This document shows positions 29,103 to 40,338 of a DNA stretch of 64,000 bases, one piece after another (position 1 is the stretch's first letter; every line of letters begins with the position of its first letter). The notes under the pieces were generated by a model. It saw only the letters and a list, made by a program, of their open reading frames with translations. It was not told the origin of the DNA and did no database searches. The stretch is from Acetobacter persici JCM 25330 (GTDB taxonomy: Bacteria > Pseudomonadota > Alphaproteobacteria > Acetobacterales > Acetobacteraceae). The stretch lies in contig NZ_BAJW01000001.1 of the NCBI RefSeq assembly GCF_000613905.1, positions 1 to 64,000 of the forward strand. Direction: 5' to 3'. The translations under genes and the position numbers were made by a program.

Positions 29103-30742
29103 ATGTTTCAAACACAGGTCTTTCCCTCCATGCGTTCAAATCAGACACAATTAAAGCGGCGTTTCAGCATGTTCGCACAGTGCAGTGCGCTGGCGGCACT
29201 GTGTCTGGTGGTGGCAGGCACGTCTGTTCAGGCGGCAACAGTCTCTCTGCCAGATGGCCTGACTGAAAAGCAGATTGATGATGTAGTGAACAAAGCACGG
29301 CAGGCTTTTGATGTGCCGGGCGTTGCCGTTGGTGTGATTCATGATGGAAAAATCGTGTTCGCCAAAGGGTATGGGCGCAAGGCGGATAATGAAAAAAGTG
29401 GTCAGGTCGATACCAGCACTCTTTTCGCGATTGGCTCCAACAGCAAGGAGTTTACAGCAACCGCGCTTGCAACGCTGGTTGATGAAGGCAAGCTGAAATG
29501 GACAGATCGCGTTAATGATATCATGCCCGAATTCCGGGTTTCAGATCCGTGGATTACGCGAGATTTTCGTGTGAGCGATCTGCTGACGCATCATAGCGGC
29601 ATGGGGCTTGGTGCCGGAGATCTGATGCTGTTTTCGCACAGCACGTTTACGCGCAAAGATATTCTGGCAGCATTGCCCTACATGCCCTTCACGGGGCGTT
29701 TCCGGGCCGACTATGCTATAATAATCTGCTTTATGTTGTAGCCGGGGCGCTGGTGGAAAAAGTATCCGGCCAGACATGGGAGCATTATGTTCAGACGCGC
29801 CTGATTGATACCGCAGCACTCCCGGCGTGTCAGAGCACATTCCCGGTCAAGGGGCAGGGGGATGTTGCGGCGGGGCAGGGGAGTGATGGTGTGCTGCCTG
29901 ACCACGCAGAACCCTCGGCCATGGCACCCGCAGGCGGTGTGTGGTGCAGCGTGAACGGGATGAACCGCTGGGTTCAGACCCTTCTGAATGGCGGCCAGAC
30001 CGTGGATGGCCGGAAGGTGATCAGTCTGGCCCAGCGGGATGCGCTCTGGGCACCCCACGCGCTCCTGCCATTGCCAGACAGTGCTGACAGGACAAAAAGC
30101 CATTTCCGGGCCTACGGCTATGGGTGGTTTATGGAAGATTTTTACGGGCTCAAACGGGTCTGGCATACAGGCACCGTCAGCGGCATGGTCAGCTATGTTT
30201 CCATGCTGCCGGAAAAAAATACAGGGCTGGTGGTGCTCACCAACCATGATGATAACCACGCGACCTATTCCATTGCTCTGACCATGAGTTCGCTGATTGC
30301 GACGGGCAAAAGTGATGACTGGGTTGCCTACTGGCAGAATGAGGCCAGAAAAGCGCAGGCAAAGGCCGCGCAGGAGGCTTCTACAACCGGACCGGGCTCT
30401 CCCGCGCGGCCCTTTATAACGCTGCCTGCCTCTGAGCTGAAAGAGTATGTCGGGCTTTATCATGATGCGTGGCGCGGCGATATCCGCCTGTTTCTGAAAA
30501 ATAACGCTCTTGTTATGGAATTTGGTAAGGCAGACGGCCTTTCCGGCACATTATCGGCTCTCCCGCATGATCTATTTGTGGCAAAGTGGCAGAACCGGGC
30601 TGAGGATGCCGGGGATGACAGCTATGTGCAGTTTGAGCGCGATATGTCCGGTAAGGTTACGGGGTTTCATATGCAGGTTGTCGGGTCTGATTTCAGTTTT
30701 GATGCACAGGATCTGCATCCGCTTAAAGTGTCTTCGCCATGA
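29103..30742 (+). CDS. Serine hydrolase, beta-lactamase fold (S12) with DUF3471-type domain (frame broken)
   Basis: Secreted enzyme with a signal peptide ending VQA, an S-x-x-K nucleophile in FAIGSNSKEFTATAL, a second catalytic segment DYAYNNLLY (Y-x-N type) and a C-terminal lipocalin-like domain starting LPASELKEYVGLY (DUF3471-like). The frame breaks at 29715-29716; one base restores ADYAYNNLLYVVAG and 546 residues. S12 family members include D-aminopeptidases, DD-carboxypeptidases and esterases. It lies nine bases after the NagX-like gene and overlaps the next S12 gene by four bases. In this cluster, removal of D-residues from peptides is the favoured role; esterase activity is the alternative. 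Confidence -1.
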
Positions 30743-31920
30743 CCGGGCGGCAGTTTTCCCTCTCCCGCAGACATTTTTTGCAGGGATCCTCTCTTCTGCT
30801 GGCGCAGGCTGGTCTTTCTGCGTGCCAGACGCCGGGTGAACTGAACAGGTTTGCAAAGGCGGATGCGCTGATAGAGCAGGCCATCAGGCGGGGCGAGTGC
30901 CCCGGCGCCGTATGGGGTGTCGGGCAGCATCGACGGTTGCTGCATCGGGGTGTCTTTGGCGCGCGCAGTCTTGTGCCGGTGAAGGAGGCCATGACGTGGG
31001 ATACGGTGTTTGACATGGCGTCTCTCACCAAACCGATGATCACCGCACTGGCCGTTATGCAGCTTGTGGAAAAAGGGCTGGTGGACGTGGATGCACCGGT
31101 TGCCCGCTACCTTCCGCAGTTTGCCGCAGGGGGTAAAGGCCAGATTACGGTGCGCCTGTTGCTGACGCATTTTTCCGGCCTGCAACCTGACCTGCCCCGC
31201 GCGCCGGACTGGTGGGGCAAATCCGCCGCGACAGACCGCATTATGCAGGCCGTTCCCGTCAAAACACCCGGCAGCAGCTTTATCTATAGTGATCTTAATT
31301 TTATTGCTCTTGGTCTGCTTGTTGAAAAGCTGACAGGCCAGACGCTGGATGTGTATGCACAGGCCGCCATTCTCCAACCGCTTGGCATGACGCAATCCGG
31401 TTTTCTGCCGCCTGCCGCCATGCTGTCGCGCATTGCTCCAACCCAGTACGATGAACACGGCACCATGCTGCGCGGTGTGGTGCATGACCCGACTGCCCGC
31501 AGGATGAACGGGGTTGCGGGAAATGCAGGTCTCTTTTCCACCGCAGAGGATGTGATGCGCTATGCGCAGGCCTTGCTGGATCAGCGCGCCGGGCGGCCCA
31601 GCGCATTTCCTCTCAGCCGAGCCTTGCTGCTGCGGATGACAACACCGCAACAGCCGGCGGGCCAGACGAGCCTGCGTGGTTTTGGGTGGGATATTGCCTC
31701 GCCGTATGCCACGCCGCGCGGCGAGAGACTTTCCCACCAGTCGTTCGGGCATACCGGGTTCACGGGCACATCTTTGTGGATTGACCCTGAGAATGACTGC
31801 TATGTTTTTATTCTGACCAATCGTGTGCATCCCAATGGCGGACACAGTGTTGTGCATTTGCGGCATGATGTGGCGACTGCGGCCGGAGAGGCTCTGGGGC
31901 TGCCTCTGGCCATACCGTAA
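30739..31920 (+). CDS. Serine hydrolase, beta-lactamase fold (S12), Tat-like lipoprotein
   Basis: A 393-residue protein starting MTGRQFSLSRRHFLQGSSLL: SRRHFLQG fits a twin-arginine signal, and LSACQT a lipobox, suggesting an exported, lipid-anchored enzyme. The nucleophile motif is DMASLTKPMITAL (S-x-x-K), the second motif YSDLNF, and a C-terminal GHTGFTGTSLWIDP stands for the third (H-T-G). This motif set matches the EstB/D-aminopeptidase/AmpC-like group. It overlaps the upstream S12 gene by four bases. A 167-base gap follows, so a second promoter before dadA is possible. Confidence -1.
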   Translation: MTGRQFSLSRRHFLQGSSLLLAQAGLSACQTPGELNRFAKADALIEQAIRRGECPGAVWGVGQHRRLLHRGVFGARSLVPVKEAMTWDTVFDMASLTKPMITALAVMQLVEKGLVDVDAPVARYLPQFAAGGKGQITVRLLLTHFSGLQPDLPRAPDWWGKSAATDRIMQAVPVKTPGSSFIYSDLNFIALGLLVEKLTGQTLDVYAQAAILQPLGMTQSGFLPPAAMLSRIAPTQYDEHGTMLRGVVHDPTARRMNGVAGNAGLFSTAEDVMRYAQALLDQRAGRPSAFPLSRALLLRMTTPQQPAGQTSLRGFGWDIASPYATPRGERLSHQSFGHTGFTGTSLWIDPENDCYVFILTNRVHPNGGHSVVHLRHDVATAAGEALGLPLAIP

Positions 31921-32087
31921 TCTCTGACGCCTCTGTGGTGTTAACTTCAGGTTATGGGGGGCAGGCATTTTTTAAATGGCATGCCGGGGTATCTCTTTTT
32001 AGGTTTTTCTTCTGAGAAGATCCCCGCACTCCGGCGTGAGCATGTTTCAGCGGGCTCGTCATTTTACACAAGGGGTCAGCGGATTTT

Positions 32088-33296
32088 ATGCCTGCAAAAC
32101 GGACAATTACGGTAGTCGGCGGGGGCGTTATTGGCCTGACAACTGCTTATGCGCTTATCCGCGCCGGACATAGCGTGACACTGGTCGAGCAGGAAGAGCA
32201 TGTTGGGGAGCAGGCCAGTTTTGGCAATGGCGGGCAACTGAGTTACCGCTATGTGCGGCCACTGGCGGATGCCGGCGTTCCGCTTGAAGCCCTTTCATGG
32301 ATGGTGCGGCCTGACTCCCCAATTTCACTCAGGCTCCGGCTGGACTGGAAGCAGTGGCGCTGGCTGACGGATTTTCTGCTGGCGTGTAATGCCAGAACCA
32401 ACAGCGCCAACGCCGCCCGGCTTTTAAAACTCGCCCTGCAATCACAGCAGGCGCTCCACCAGTGGCGGCAGGATGGTCTGGCGGATTTCCTGTGGCGCAA
32501 ACCGGGGAAACTGGTTGTCTACAGGAATGCACAGAAATTTTCCAAAGCAGCAAAGAATGTCAAAAATCCGCAACAGGAGCAGGTGCTCACCCCGGCCGAC
32601 TGCGCACGGGTGGAACCCGCCTTTGCAGGTCTTTCCCCCACACTGGCAGGCGGGATTTTCTCCCCGGATGATGAAGTCGCGGACTGCTATCTGTTCTGCC
32701 AGTCTCTTCTCAAATCTCTTCAAAATAGCAAAGAATTCCGTCTGATAAACGGTGTTGCCACACTGGAGGCCGGGCAAGCGGGAGCGTGCCAGGTAAGGGT
32801 TAACGGAGCGCTTTTACCGACAGATCTTGTTGTGCTGGCGGCAGGTCTGGCCTCGCGCACGCTGGTGCAGCCTCTGGGGCTTACTCTGCCGCTCTACGGG
32901 CTGAAAGGATACAGCCTGACAATGGAGGCTGACCCCGTTTTGCTGCCGAATGTGAGCGTGACGGATTATGATAACCGTGTGGTCTATGCCCGGCTGGGGG
33001 AGCGGCTCCGTATTGCCGCTATGGTGGATATCGGGGCGCTTAATGCGTCACCTGACCCGCAGCGTATTGCATCCTTGCGGCATCTGGCGGAAGAAACGCT
33101 CCCTGCCGCCGGGCCGTACGCGTCCGCCGTGACATGGGCCGGGATGCGCCCTGCAACACCGACAGGCGTGCCGTTGGTGGAACGGACGCAATGGCGTAAC
33201 CTGTTGCTGAATGTTGGTCACGGCGCTCTGGGGTTCACGCTGTCCTGCGGGGCGGCCGTCACTATTCGCGATCTTGTTGAAGAAATGCAGCCTTAA
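32088..33296 (+). CDS. dadA: D-amino-acid dehydrogenase (FAD, DadA-like)
   Basis: A 402-residue FAD enzyme with the dinucleotide-binding fingerprint ITVVGGGVIGLTTAYALIRAGHSVTLVEQ at the N terminus, the conserved EQASFGNGGQLSYRYV segment, and the C-terminal substrate/FAD region WAGMRPATPTGVPLVE and VGHGALGFTLSCG, which together define DadA. DadA oxidatively deaminates D-amino acids to keto acids at the membrane and feeds electrons to the respiratory chain. Its presence inside a run of peptidases and D-peptide-type serine hydrolases is the strongest pointer that D-amino acids are released by this cluster. One base separates its stop from the next start. Intact. Confidence -1.
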   Translation: MPAKRTITVVGGGVIGLTTAYALIRAGHSVTLVEQEEHVGEQASFGNGGQLSYRYVRPLADAGVPLEALSWMVRPDSPISLRLRLDWKQWRWLTDFLLACNARTNSANAARLLKLALQSQQALHQWRQDGLADFLWRKPGKLVVYRNAQKFSKAAKNVKNPQQEQVLTPADCARVEPAFAGLSPTLAGGIFSPDDEVADCYLFCQSLLKSLQNSKEFRLINGVATLEAGQAGACQVRVNGALLPTDLVVLAAGLASRTLVQPLGLTLPLYGLKGYSLTMEADPVLLPNVSVTDYDNRVVYARLGERLRIAAMVDIGALNASPDPQRIASLRHLAEETLPAAGPYASAVTWAGMRPATPTGVPLVERTQWRNLLLNVGHGALGFTLSCGAAVTIRDLVEEMQP

Positions 33297-33297
33297 C

Positions 33298-35744
33298 ATG
33301 AAACAGTCCGCCTCCGCTCTTTCCCGTCGTCATGTTCTGCTGGGAGGTGTGGCCGCGGGTCTGGCTGGCTTTGTCACTCCGTCTGCTCTGGCCCATAAGG
33401 GCGGGAACTCCCGGATTGTGGAGGGAGAGGGGCTGGAGGCGCCGGTTGAGGTGTTGGAAGACCAGTGGGGTGTGCCGCATGTTCGTGCGGCTTCCGTGCC
33501 GGATGCGTTTTTTGCAAATGGTTATCTGGTTGCGCGGGACAGGCTCTGGCAGCTTGATTTTGAGTATCGCCGCGCGCTGGGGCGGCTGGCGGAAGTGTTT
33601 GGCCCGGATTTTGTGCCGTCTGATACCGCGAGCAGACTTTTCCTCTTCCGGGGCGATGCGCAGGCGGAATTTGCTGCGCTTCCCTCCACAGTGCAGGCTT
33701 CTGCCGTGCCTATGTGGCGGGGATTAACGCATATCTTGCGCACCTGCAAAAAAATGAAGAACAATACCCTAAAGAATTCGGAATTTTTTCGTATACACCA
33801 CTTGTCTGGGATGCGCTGGACCTTGTGCGGATGCGCGCGGAAGCGACCGGGAACACGCAGGCTGAAGTTCGTCGTGCCCGGCTGGCCGCGCAGGATGCCC
33901 TTGCTTATGACGCACTGATTATGCCCCTGCGCCCCGCCCACATCCTTACGGTGCCGGACGGACTGGATGTACAGGCTGTGACGGAGCAGGATCTGGGCCT
34001 TTTTGGGGTTTTGCAGGATGGACCACCGTTATCTGGCCTGCACACACCTCCATCCCGCACGGAAGGCGACCACCGCCGCGCTAATGAAGGGAGTAACGCA
34101 TGGGTTATAGCCCCCACGCGCACAGCAACAGGTCGGTCTGTTTTGGCGAATGACCCGCATCTCAGCTTCGGCTCACCGGGGCCACGCCATGTTATTCATC
34201 TGACGGCACCGGGGCTGGATGTGATTGGTGGCGGCGCACCGGGTATGCCCGGTGTCATGCAGGGGCATAACGCATATTTTGCTTTTGGACGCACCAATTT
34301 TCATATTGATCAGGAAGACCTCTTTATCCTGCGCACGCATCCCGATCACCCGGATCGCTATTTCCATAACGGGCGCTGGGTGGAGATGGAGACGGAAGAG
34401 ACCACCATCGCGGTGCGCGGTGGTCCTGCGCAGCGCGTGAGGCTTCGTTATGCGGCGCAGGGGCCTGTTGTGTCGGCTGATGGGGCGCGGAACAGGGCTG
34501 TGGCAGTGTCTGCCACGTGGCTGTATCCGGGCGCTAATGGCATGCTGGCAAATATTGGAATCAATCTGGCCAGTGACTGGGACAGTTTCCGTAAGGCGTT
34601 AAAACTCCATACCAGCCCGACAAATTTTACATACGCGGATACCGAAGGAAATATTGGCTGGCAGGCAGCGGGCGGGTTGCCGGAGCGGCGTAACGGGTAT
34701 GATGGACTGTTCCCCGCACCGGGGGACGGGCGTTATGACTGGAAAGGTCTCCAGCCGCTGGATGCCCTCCCGAACAGTTTTAATCCGGCTTGTGGCTGGT
34801 TCGGGACTTCGAATGAACTCAATCTGCCAGCGGATTATCCCTACGCGGAACGCTGCGTGAGTTATGAATGGAAGGATCCGTACCGCTACCAGCGGGTTGC
34901 GGAGGTTCTTCAGGCCTCTCCGCGCGCCACTCTTGCGCAGAGTGTGGCATTGCAGCACGATACACTTTCGCATCTCGCTTTGTCCGTCGTGCGGTTTCTG
35001 CCGGATGTGCCTGCGCATCTGGCGGCGGAAGCGACCCTCTTGCGCCGGTGGGACGGGCATGTTGAGGCAGCCAGCGCCGGGGCCGCGCTGTATGAGGTCT
35101 GGTGGACACGGCTGAATGCCCTGTTCTATCAGGCGCTGGTGCCCGTACATCTGCGGCCCCTGTTGCCACAGCCGCTCAATGCCTCTGTTCTGCTCGCACT
35201 CCTGCAAACGCCGGATGAAAGATTGGGGACAGCCCCAGAAGCGCAGAGAAATACTTTGCTTGTCAAAGCGTTTCAGCAGGCAGTGGATGAACTGCGTGAC
35301 CGGCTGGGGCCGGTTGCTGCCGCGTGGCAGTGGGGCCGGTTACATACAGTGCAGCTTCGTCACCCGCTGCATAGCGTTAAAGCGGTAGCAGAAGCATTTT
35401 TGCCGATTGGCGGAGAAGACGCCCGCAGCGGAGGGGACGCATATACCGTTATGGCGCGCTGGTATAACCCCAACCTGTCACACAAAGCTCTTGAACAGGG
35501 ACGCAACCCGTACGCCGTAACAGGGGGTGCGAGTTATCTGATGGTGTGTGACGTCGGGGCATGGGACCAGTCTCTGTTCCTGAATTTCCCCGGACAGTCC
35601 GCTCTGCCGGGCAGCGGACATTACGAGGATGCTCTGCGTGTCTGGCTGAAAGGGGAGATGCAGCCTCTGCTCTTTTCAGAACAGGCCGTTCAGGCCGGAG
35701 CCAGATACCGTTCCACACTTTACCCAAAAGGAAAAACGCCATGA
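33298..35744 (+). CDS. Penicillin-acylase-family Ntn hydrolase (frame broken)
   Basis: Exported precursor: twin-arginine-like SRRHVLLGG signal, alpha-chain part with VLEDQWGVPHVRA and ARDRLWQLDFEYRRALGRL, then the self-cleavage site EGSNAWVIAP whose serine becomes the N-terminal nucleophile of the beta chain, followed by LANDPHL. The frame breaks at 33707-33710. One added base gives a family-typical AYVAGINAYL junction and 815 residues, a normal precursor length. Family members hydrolyse amide bonds of penicillins, N-acyl-homoserine lactones, cephalosporins or acylated amino acids. Directly downstream of dadA and overlapping the next S12 gene, it may release an N-acyl group from D-amino-acid-containing compounds; quorum-signal or lipopeptide cleavage is also possible. 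Confidence -1.
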
Positions 35745-37015
35745 ACTCTAAACTCTGTTCCGCTCTGGCTCTGGCGTTTTTCACAACGACCGCACTGGCG
35801 CAGACGCCGGAACGGTCCATGGATCAGCAGATGGATGCTGTGCTGACGCAGGGTGAAAGCCAGCCTCTGGCGGCGCTGGCGGCTGTCAGACTGCATCATG
35901 GTCAGCCTGTTTATCAGTATTATGGCGGGTTTGCGCGGCGGGATGGCGCAAATACGGCTCCCGTCAGACAGGATACACTGTTCCGTATTGCATCAATTTC
36001 CAAAGTGGTGACGACCATTGGTCTGATGGAACTGGTGGAGCAGGGCAAAGTCAATCTGGATCACGATGTTTCAGACTATCTTGGCTTTACTTTGCGGAAT
36101 CCAGATTTCCCGCAGACACCCATTACCGTGCGGATGCTTCTGAACCATACATCAACGCTCCGCGATGGCGATGTGTACGTTTTGCCGCCCGGGAAATCCG
36201 TGCAGGATTTTTTTGATGATACCCATAAACCCGGCAATCAGAATTATCATTTTTCTGTCCATGATGGGCACGCGCCGGGAACATATTTTACCTATTGCAA
36301 TCTCTGTTACGGGCTTATCGGCACCATTATTGAGCGTGTCAGCGGGGAACGGTTTGACCAGTATCAGAAACACCATGTTCTGGAGCCGCTGAAAATTGAT
36401 GGTGGATACAACATCATGGCGCTCGACCACCCGGAGCGTCTGGCCACACTCTACGGGCGCGTGCCCTCAGGCTATGAGGCCACAGTAGACAGCCAGCCCC
36501 TTAAAGGATGGAACAAAAATGCGCTGGCTTCTTATAAAATTGGCAGTAACGGAACACTCTTTTCTCCGCAGGGTGGTTTACGCATTTCCATGCAGGGTCT
36601 GACGCGTCTGGCACGCTTCATGATCCAGCGTGGCACACTGGAAGGGGTAAGGCTCCTGACGCCTCAGAGCATTGAGGACATGGAAACCCCCACATGGAGC
36701 TTTAACGGCCAGAACGGCGTCTGTCCTTATCCGCTGAGCGCGTATGGACTGAGCCTGTTTTTGCTGACAGGCACAGAGGATACCAACGGAAAGCCTGCCA
36801 GCCCTTATCCGGGGTATAAAGGCGGCCTGCGGGGGCATCTGGGCGATGCGTACGGCCTACATTCCGGCTTCTGGTATAATCCGCAAAATGGAGAGGCCTA
36901 TCTGTTCGCTGCAGATGGTTTCCCGGATTATGATGAGGAAAAACGTGGAAAATATTCCTCTTTCTCTCGTGTAGAAGAGGAAATTTTCACCACCCTAGCA
37001 GGAAAGCAGCCATGA
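35741..37015 (+). CDS. Serine hydrolase, beta-lactamase fold (S12), secreted
   Basis: A 424-residue protein with a signal peptide ending ALAQ. The S-x-x-K motif is FRIASISKVVTTIG, the second motif lies in YFTYCNLCYGLIG (Y-C-N), and the C-terminal region contains YGLHSGFWYNP. It starts within the acylase stop (ATGA overlap) and its own stop overlaps the S9 peptidase start, so expression is coupled. It is the third S12 enzyme of the cluster and clearly different in sequence from the other two, which suggests different specificities rather than recent duplication. Confidence -1.
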   Translation: MNSKLCSALALAFFTTTALAQTPERSMDQQMDAVLTQGESQPLAALAAVRLHHGQPVYQYYGGFARRDGANTAPVRQDTLFRIASISKVVTTIGLMELVEQGKVNLDHDVSDYLGFTLRNPDFPQTPITVRMLLNHTSTLRDGDVYVLPPGKSVQDFFDDTHKPGNQNYHFSVHDGHAPGTYFTYCNLCYGLIGTIIERVSGERFDQYQKHHVLEPLKIDGGYNIMALDHPERLATLYGRVPSGYEATVDSQPLKGWNKNALASYKIGSNGTLFSPQGGLRISMQGLTRLARFMIQRGTLEGVRLLTPQSIEDMETPTWSFNGQNGVCPYPLSAYGLSLFLLTGTEDTNGKPASPYPGYKGGLRGHLGDAYGLHSGFWYNPQNGEAYLFAADGFPDYDEEKRGKYSSFSRVEEEIFTTLAGKQP

Positions 37016-39086
37016 GCCGCCGCTCTGTTCTGGCGTTGGCGCTGCTGGCCGGTAGCGTATGGAATGCAGGCTGTGTCGATGCCGCTCCGCTGGATGCAGC
37101 GGGAGCTGCCCAGCAGATCCGCGCCCTTCTGGCCATGCCGTTTGCGACGGATCTGATCGGGGCTAGTGCGGCACCCCGCTTTGCGTGGGTGGAAAAGCGG
37201 GATGGCGTGCGCAACATTCTGGTGGCTGACGCCGCGGATGCGCCAAAAGCTCTGACGCATTATACGCAGGATGACGGAACAGATTTGTGGGGGCTGGCTC
37301 TTTCTCCCGATGGTAAGACGCTGGCGTACGTGGAGGGAGGAGACCCGGAATATCCGGATGATCCTTCCCCCACCCCTGATCTTCAGGCCTTCGCGACGCA
37401 GCAGACTGTGTATGTCGTGCGGGAGGATGGCAGGCCGATTCGTGCAGGCGAAGGCTGGAACCCGACCTTTTCTCCCGATGGACAGATGCTGGCGTTTATC
37501 CGCAAAGGGTCGCTGTTTATTGGTCCGGTCGGCAAGGTTGCGAAAGAGGTTACGGCGGTACGGGGTAACCTGACATCGCTGCAATGGGCGCCGGATGGCT
37601 CGGCGCTTATGGTCACGCTGGACCGGGGCAGCCATGCCTTTATCGGATTATGGCGTATCCGGACCGCCAGCATGATGTTCCTCGCCCCCGCGCTGGCGCA
37701 GGATAGTCTGCCGGCCTTTTCCCCGGATGGCCGCGCTGTAGCGTTTGTGCGTGAGCATAAACCGCTGAGTGACGGTAAGGGTCAGAAAGGCTCTTTCTGG
37801 TCTCTGCATGTTTATAATCTGGAAAACAATACCGATCATGTTGTCTGGACACCGCCTTCCGGTCCAGGCTCACGGTTTTTTGCGCCTGAAGGCAGTGGTC
37901 TTTTATGGTCTGATTCCGCCCATGTTCTCTTTCCATGGGAAGGGAGTGGCTGGATGCGGGTTTGCTCAGTGTCGGCTTCTGGCACGGCTGCGCCAGTCTG
38001 CCTGACACCGGATAAAGCGGAGGTATCATCCTACCGGCTTTCTCTGGATGGAAAGACGATTTTTTACACAAGTAATATCGGAAATCTGGATGCATGGCAC
38101 GCATGGCGGCTGGCTCTGGATGGCTCTTCACCCCAGCGTCTGACGCAGAATGAAGATATGGAGACAGAGCTTGCGGTTGCGGGCAACCGCGTTGGTCTGC
38201 TGGCTGCAAATGCCGTGCAAACAACACATCCGGTTGTGGTAACGCCCGAAGGCAAAGGAAAACCGCTTGTTTTCCCGCAACAGCCTGTAGGCACCCATTT
38301 TGTCACCCCGAAAAATATTGTTTTTCGGAGTGAGGATGGAGAGGAGGTGCATGGGCAGCTTTTTGAGCCAGACGAAGCCTCTCAAACCCCGCGTCCCGCA
38401 CTGGTCTTTGTGCATGGTGGCCCGCATCGTCAGATGCTCCCTGCCTTTAACGGCATGGGCTATTATTCCAACGCCTATGCCATGAACCAGACTCTGGCTG
38501 CGCAGGGTTATAGTGTGCTGGCCGTAAATTACCGGAGCGGGACAGGCTATGGCGAGGCCTTCCGCAACGCACCCGATATTGGCAGACTGGGTGCGCGTGA
38601 ATATCGGGATGTTCTGGCTGCGGCGAGATATCTTAAAGCCAGACCGGATGTGGATCCCGCGCGGATTGGCATCTGGGGTGGGAGCTGGGGCGGGTATCTG
38701 ACGGCACTGGCGCTGGCCCGCAACAGCGATATTTTTGCCGCCGGGGCAGATTTTCATGGTGTGCATGATATGACGGAGGCCGATAAACCCGGCCTTTCTC
38801 CGGAAGAAAACCGAAAAGCGCATGAGCTGGAATGGCAGTCTTCCCCCGCTGCGGATATTGCCCGCTGGCACGCCCCGGTTCTGCTTGTGCATGGGATGAT
38901 GATTATAACGTAGAGTTTGAGCAATCCACGCTTCTGGCCAGATTGCTCTCAGAACGTGGCGTACCCTATGAGGAACATGCTCTGCCTGATGAACGGCATG
39001 CGTTTTTGCGGATGCAGGACTGGCTCTCCGCTTATACGTGGATGAATACGTTTTTTGCGCACACACTGGCAGCCCATAAGCCTTAA
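37012..39086 (+). CDS. S9-family (prolyl-oligopeptidase-type) peptidase (frame broken)
   Basis: An N-terminal WD40/propeller-like domain (about residues 30-400, with repeated SPDGKTLAY/SPDGQMLAF segments) and a C-terminal alpha/beta hydrolase domain. Catalytic residues are visible: serine in IWGGSWGGYLTAL, aspartate in HGDDDYNV, histidine in DERHAFLR. The frame breaks in GGG at 38893-38895; a fourth G restores HGDDDYNVEFEQ and gives 691 residues. A signal-like N terminus suggests periplasmic location. S9 enzymes remove dipeptides or cut short peptides, sometimes with D-residue tolerance. It overlaps the upstream S12 gene by four bases. Confidence -1.
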
Positions 39087-39159
39087 ACAGCAGAACGCGG
39101 GTGGAACCACGGGAGTTCTTCCGGCCTGTGGCTTGTTCATCGGAGAGGGACAGAGGGAG

Positions 39160-40073
39160 ATGCTAAAAACTTTCTATGTTATGAAAAATTTTTTATGGCC
39201 GGACTTGTTCTTGTGTCTTCTCAGGCTGGTGTCGGCTTCGCTGCTGGGACCACGCCGCTTGCGCAGAGGGTGGCGGAGACGGTTGCTGATCAGCCCGGAC
39301 ATTATGCGGTTTATGCCGCCCGGAGCGGGCAGGCACCGGATGTGTGCCTGAACTGTGATGATCTGATTAACGCCGCCAGCACGATCAAACTTTTTGTGCT
39401 GGATGCGGCGTATGCTGCGTTTGCAAAAGGCACTCTGCATCCGGACGATACTCTTACGGTGCATAATCGCTTTTCTTCTCTGGTTGGAAAGGGACACTTT
39501 GCACTGGAGCAGAAAGAGGATTCTTATGATCCTCTTTACGCGCAGGCGGGAAAAGCTGTTCCCGTATCAGAGCTTCTGCGGGTGATGATCCAGTATAGCA
39601 GTAATCTTGCAACCAATCTGATGATTGAAAAACTGGGTGTTCTGCCTGTCCGTTCTGTTGTGAATGCACAGGGTCTGAACGGTATTATCTTCGGCCGTAT
39701 GATTGAGGATTTTGACGCGGATGCGCAGGGTATTCGTAACCGCGTTTCCGCCCGTGGTCTGGGGAATTTTCTGCAAAAGCTGAATAACGGACAAATTGTT
39801 GGCAAAACGCAAAGCCAGAGCATGATCGGGATTATGCTGGGGCAGAAATTTAATGACATCATTCCCCCCGGCCTGCCAGCGGGCACACCGGTCGCACATA
39901 AGACAGGGTGGGTAAACGGTGTGCGGAATGATGCGGCCATCGTCACGCTGCCTGACGGGCGGCAGTATATTCTGGTGGTGCTGACATCTGGCCTGCCGGA
40001 TGAACAGGCCGGGATCAAAGTGCTGAACACCCTTTCTCATCAGGCGTATCTGTATTTTCTGAAGAAGGACTGA
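39160..40073 (+). CDS. Class-A beta-lactamase-fold serine hydrolase (frame broken in signal peptide)
   Basis: Mature part has the class-A motifs NAASTIKLFVLDAA (S-x-x-K), SSNLATN (S-x-N) and AHKTGWVNG (K-T-G). The frame starting at 39195 lacks the charged start of its signal peptide. Adding one T to the six-T run at 39189-39194 joins MLKTFYVMKNFF to MAGLVLVSSQAGVGFAA, giving a classic signal peptide and 304 residues. Without the repair the protein would not be exported. It could be a true beta-lactamase or, given the neighbours, an amidase or esterase acting on D-amino-acid amides; the usual E-x-x-L-N loop is not obvious to me. Last gene of the cluster. Confidence -1.
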
Positions 40074-40217
40074 CAGGCGATTTTAAAGGTTTGTCGGATC
40101 TTTTGCACAGGCTGAGTATGGCTGGAAATAGTGATTTCCTGAAAAAGAGTTATTTACAAAAAACACATTCTATAAAAAACATTTTAATATTGTTTTTCCG
40201 TAACTTCTTCGGTTTTT

Positions 40218-40257
40218 CTTTAACAATACTGTCACAGAACAATCATTAAACTACAAC
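40218..40257 (+). promoter_or_regulatory. Pho-box-like direct repeat array
   Basis: Seven-base units at an 11-base period: CTTTAAC, CTGTCAC, CAATCAT, CTACAAC, with AT-rich four-base spacers (AATA, AGAA, TAAA). PhoB binds 7-base CTGTCAT-like repeats with AT-rich 4-base spacers, so this is a fair match with one strong and two or three weaker units. It lies about 80 bases before the TonB receptor gene, followed by a phospholipase C gene, which makes phosphate control sensible. Confidence -1.
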
Positions 40258-40338
40258 ACACACGCCTCTGCAAGGCGATAGGTTACGCAGCGTTATTTAA
40301 CCCCCGACCGGGAGCCTCAGTATGAGGAATTACGCTGC

